From Blastocatellia bacterium (GTDB lineage: Bacteria > Acidobacteriota > Blastocatellia > UBA7656 > JADIYM01): DNA of 64,000 bases. The stretch spans positions 67,169 to 131,168 of the forward strand of contig JADIYM010000020.1 in assembly GCA_016705245.1 (NCBI GenBank). Reading direction: 5' to 3'. A model generated the notes under the pieces. It was given only the letters and a program-made list of their open reading frames with translations. It did not search any database and was not told the DNA's origin. Position numbers and translations under genes: made by a program. Each line of letters opens with the position of its first letter. The first letter of the stretch is position 1. Below are positions 61,541-64,000 of the stretch, piece after piece.

Positions 61541-61820
61541 TCACTCGGGGTCATTCAGATTATTGGGTCGCGCAGTCTGCGTAGCTGAGCCTGTGCAGCG
61601 GTCCGCGACCGCATCACTCGGGGTCCTTTAGATCATGGGTCGCGCAGTCTGCGTAGGCTGAGCCTGTGCATCCGACCGCATCACTCGGTCTTCAGATTAT
61701 TGGGTCGCGCAGTCTCAGTAGCTGAGCCTGCAGCGGTCCGCGACCGCATCACTCGGGGTCATTCAGATTATTGGGTCGCGCAGTCTGCGTAGCTGAGCCT
61801 GTGCAGCGGTCCGCGACCGC
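61541..61820. repeat. Tandem repeat of four about 70-bp units
   Basis: Units start tcactcgg(ggtc) at 61541, 61614, 61681 and 61749 and share attgggtcgcgcagtct, gtagctgagcctg and gcggtccgcgaccgca. The two outer units are nearly identical; the inner two have small indels and are more worn. The last runs into a MITE-like element. Confidence 0.85.
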
Positions 61821-61928
61821 GGAGCGGTCGATAAAATAGCCGTGGGTCGCGCGGGCGAGTGCAACGAGCCCTCGCGCGACCCGCGGAGCACCCGTTGCCC
61901 AGGCACCGACCGCGGAGCGGTCGCATTG
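61811..61928 (+). mobile_element. MITE-like dispersed repeat, copy 2
   Basis: It shares with 28721-28896 the blocks gaccgcggagcggtcgat, atagccgtgggtc, gggcgagtgcaacgagccct, gacccgcgga and caccgaccgcggagcggtcg. It ends before the aagataacgttcg tail. Confidence 0.68.
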
Positions 61929-61962
61929 CAATGTGAGTGGAAGCAACAAAAGCCTGACTACG

Positions 61963-62130
61963 ACGAACGTTATCTCTGGGGCTGCCGATGCGACCCACCC
62001 GCGGTCGGTGACGGCGGGCAGTTCCGCAGGTCACGCGAGGGGCTCGTTCACTCGCCCGCGCGCGACCGGCTTTTCATCGACCGCTCCGCGACGACCGCTC
62101 CGGGGTCGCGGATTCGACCGCTCCGGGGTC
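61963..62130 (-). mobile_element. MITE-like dispersed repeat, copy 3, inverted
   Basis: In reverse orientation it contains the cgaacgttatctc tail, gcgacccacccgcggtcggtg, cgcgagggg-ctcgttcactcgcccgcg, and at the far end two 23-bp units with gaccgctccggggtcgcgg. With copy 2 it forms a head-to-head pair ending just before the stop of the next gene. Confidence 0.65.
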
Positions 62131-62142
62131 GCGGACTCTGCC

Positions 62143-63885
62143 TCAATCCCGCGACGTCAGTTCGATGCGCACGATCCGAATGACACACGGCTGCCGATCG
62201 GGATCGAGCCGCAGCCGATCCAGCCTGTCGTAGACGTCGAACCGGACGGCGCGCTCGCCCGGCGACGAATCGACCCGGATCGACTGGTTGCGCCGGATCT
62301 CCTCGAACCCGTTTGCTCCATCCAGGCTCCAGTAGATCTGCATCGCAGCCTCGGGCGCAGACGCCGACACGAACTCGTAGACCACGGTGACCGTGCACAC
62401 GTCTGCCGGCGCTGAAAGCGCGTAGACTGCGAAACCGTCGTTGCCGCGGCATTCCAGCCGGCCGTTGACGATCGACGCGTCGTGCACTCCGGATTGAGTG
62501 AGCGCAACCTCGGCGGGCCGGCACGGCCGGTCCCCGAATGGATCGGCGAGGCCCGCGAACGGCCCCGAACGCTGCGCCCGCAGCATCTCGAGCGCGGCAG
62601 CCAGCGGCCCGACGTTCGGATAGAGCCCTTCGGCGTACCTCGCCGCCACGACCGGCGATGGCGTTCCGGCCGCGAGCCGCTCGCGGGCCACGTCGGCCGC
62701 GGCCGCGCGCGGACGCCCGTATTCGCGTCCGACTTCGACGTTCGACCAGAGCAGTCCCGCGGCGCACGCCGCGAGGACGAGCTGCGCTAGCCGCGAGGTC
62801 GTCGGACTCCACACATAAACGATCGAAGCGAGAAACGCCGCGCAGAGTCCCGGAGCGACGAGGAGGGCATAACGTGCCGGGATTCCGGCGCCCGGCCCGA
62901 TCACGGTCCGACCCCATGCGATGCCAGCGACGAGCAGGCCGATCGCGGCTACGCACGCCAGCAATCCGATCGCGCGCGTGCGCTCGTGCGGTCGACGCAG
63001 CGCGACGACGGTCAGACCGATCGCGGCAATCGCGAACACGCCACCGATGGCGATGCCAGACCATGGCCAAAGCCACGCTCCGCCGGGCCCGAGACCGACG
63101 CTGAACACCTCGACGAGCGTTCGCAGCGATCCGCGCACCGTTCGCTCGAGTGGGACGAACGTGGATGGCCGCTGGTATCCGACGAAGTAGAGTGCCGCGA
63201 GTGCGGTTGTCGCAAAGGCCGCGACGCCGAAGACGGCGGGAGTGCGACGCGTGACGACGACCCACGCCATCCACGCAACAAATGCCGGTGCGAGCAGAAG
63301 TCCGATGGCGCCGTTGAGCGGCAGCAGGACGACGCATACGGCGATGGTCCACGCCGCGGCAGGCTGGCGCTCCCAGCGTCCGGTGACGATAAGCAGGAGC
63401 GCCACCGTGAATAACACGACCGGAAGTACGAAGCAGAGTTGGATGAAGAAGATCAGTGTCTCGGCGTGTCCCGTGTGCAGGAGCGCCAGCGGAAAAAACA
63501 CGTCCGCAAGCGACCCGTGGCCGCGAAGCCGTCGCGCCGTGATCATCAGCGCAAGGGTAATCGCCGAAAGCAGCGCGGCGCTGAGAAGCATGGACGACCG
63601 TCCGTCGTACGTAAGCTGCCAGAGCGGATAGAGGATCGCCTTCGCGAGAATGTAGCGATGCTCGCCCGTCTGCTCTACCAGCCAACCGAGGCGAAAGGGC
63701 GTGGCACCCGAGAGCGTCGGCACGAGCTCCCAGTCTTCCATGTAGGGAAAGTTGCGGCCGTATTTCCAGATGTAGGCGAAGACGAGCGCCGACATCGCGA
63801 CCCAGACGACGTTGGTCGCGATCGCCGCCCCGTCGCTGTGTGCGCGTCGGTGTCCTGGCAGCTGGTCTGTTGAATCGTCCTTCAT
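62143..63885 (-). CDS. Multi-spanning membrane protein, glycosyltransferase-like
   Basis: ATG 63885 (MKDDSTDQLP) gives 580 residues; an in-frame ATG at 63996 would add 37 and cannot be excluded. About 12 transmembrane segments precede a periplasmic C-terminal domain of about 130 residues, which looks like a jelly-roll (LECRGNDGFAVYALSAPADVCTVTVVYEFVS). An acidic motif after the first helix (FPYMEDWELVPTLSG) recalls polyprenol-dependent glycosyltransferases of the GT-C type. No close family is recognised. The stop lies next to the repeat block. Confidence 0.72.
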   Translation of the reverse strand: MKDDSTDQLPGHRRAHSDGAAIATNVVWVAMSALVFAYIWKYGRNFPYMEDWELVPTLSGATPFRLGWLVEQTGEHRYILAKAILYPLWQLTYDGRSSMLLSAALLSAITLALMITARRLRGHGSLADVFFPLALLHTGHAETLIFFIQLCFVLPVVLFTVALLLIVTGRWERQPAAAWTIAVCVVLLPLNGAIGLLLAPAFVAWMAWVVVTRRTPAVFGVAAFATTALAALYFVGYQRPSTFVPLERTVRGSLRTLVEVFSVGLGPGGAWLWPWSGIAIGGVFAIAAIGLTVVALRRPHERTRAIGLLACVAAIGLLVAGIAWGRTVIGPGAGIPARYALLVAPGLCAAFLASIVYVWSPTTSRLAQLVLAACAAGLLWSNVEVGREYGRPRAAAADVARERLAAGTPSPVVAARYAEGLYPNVGPLAAALEMLRAQRSGPFAGLADPFGDRPCRPAEVALTQSGVHDASIVNGRLECRGNDGFAVYALSAPADVCTVTVVYEFVSASAPEAAMQIYWSLDGANGFEEIRRNQSIRVDSSPGERAVRFDVYDRLDRLRLDPDRQPCVIRIVRIELTSRD

Positions 63886-64000
63886 AGGCTGGCCGGCAAC
63901 TGTGGCCGCGCGTAGAGACAGCGTCAAGTCGCCGAGGATTGCGAGAACGTGTCGTGCTACCGTGGGCGCTGTATAATCACCCGGGCTGCCATCCATTTTC

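Noticed and set aside
63972..63977. TATAAT on the plus strand near the right edge
   Set aside because: No -35 box at a suitable distance and no downstream gene in the window to support it.

Overview
The window is a GC-rich (clearly above 60 percent by eye), gene-dense stretch of bacterial chromosome. The gene set suggests Acidobacteriota: zinc-ribbon Ser/Thr kinases starting MTPERW, a large Oar-like TonB-dependent receptor with an N-terminal carboxypeptidase-regulatory domain, SBBP-repeat and PEGA exported proteins, ECF sigma factors, and futalosine-route menaquinone genes. This assignment is an inference from gene content; there is no rRNA in the window. I see no phage, plasmid, transposase or CRISPR.

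Layout. 1-9069 is a minus-strand signalling island: a kinase cut by the left edge, a carboxypeptidase-regulatory-domain protein, a formylglycine-generating-enzyme (FGE)-domain membrane protein, a WD40-caspase protein broken by a frameshift, and an ECF sigma factor. Three of the intergenic gaps carry copies of one conserved element. 9397-14891 holds an SBBP-repeat protein, YqeY, a fused MqnE-MqnD enzyme and a bacilliredoxin. 14984-20415 holds a pseudokinase fused to a beta-propeller, an APC amino-acid permease and a UMF1-type MFS transporter. 20581-27000 holds an ECF sigma/ChrR-type cupin pair, a Spy/LTXXQ-like protein, AsnA and an M16 peptidase pair. 27103-32541 holds two overlapping PPK2 kinases, a regulator remnant, a YbaN-like protein and an ECF42 sigma factor with its DGPF partner. 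33248-38890 is an aerobic benzoyl-CoA (box) cluster: boxD, boxB and boxC divergent from boxR. 39090-46507 holds a lipoprotein, two peroxiredoxins, a third PPK2, a retropepsin-like protein, tRNA-His, RsgA and two unknown proteins. 46683-63885 holds a GT39-like protein, the TonB-dependent receptor, an RRM protein, a PEGA protein, a kinase-FGE fusion, an exported-protein run (pilin-like lipoprotein, rhodanese, FKBP-TPR, SGNH hydrolase, ExbD/TonB hybrid), a repeat block and a multi-spanning membrane protein.

The most striking non-coding feature is a long inverted repeat in most intergenic gaps. There are about two dozen, in at least five unrelated sequence families, but with one shared design: arms of roughly 20-45 bp built from degenerate tandem 8-9-mers. 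They occur at convergent, tandem and divergent junctions. A separate MITE-like element occurs three times (28.7 kb once, 61.8-62.1 kb twice, head to head).

Working logic: envelope and stress signalling (three kinase or pseudokinase proteins, four ECF-type or partner-regulated modules) sits among polyphosphate, redox and respiratory-quinone genes. The box cluster is a self-contained catabolic module with its own regulator and apparently leaderless, back-to-back promoters.
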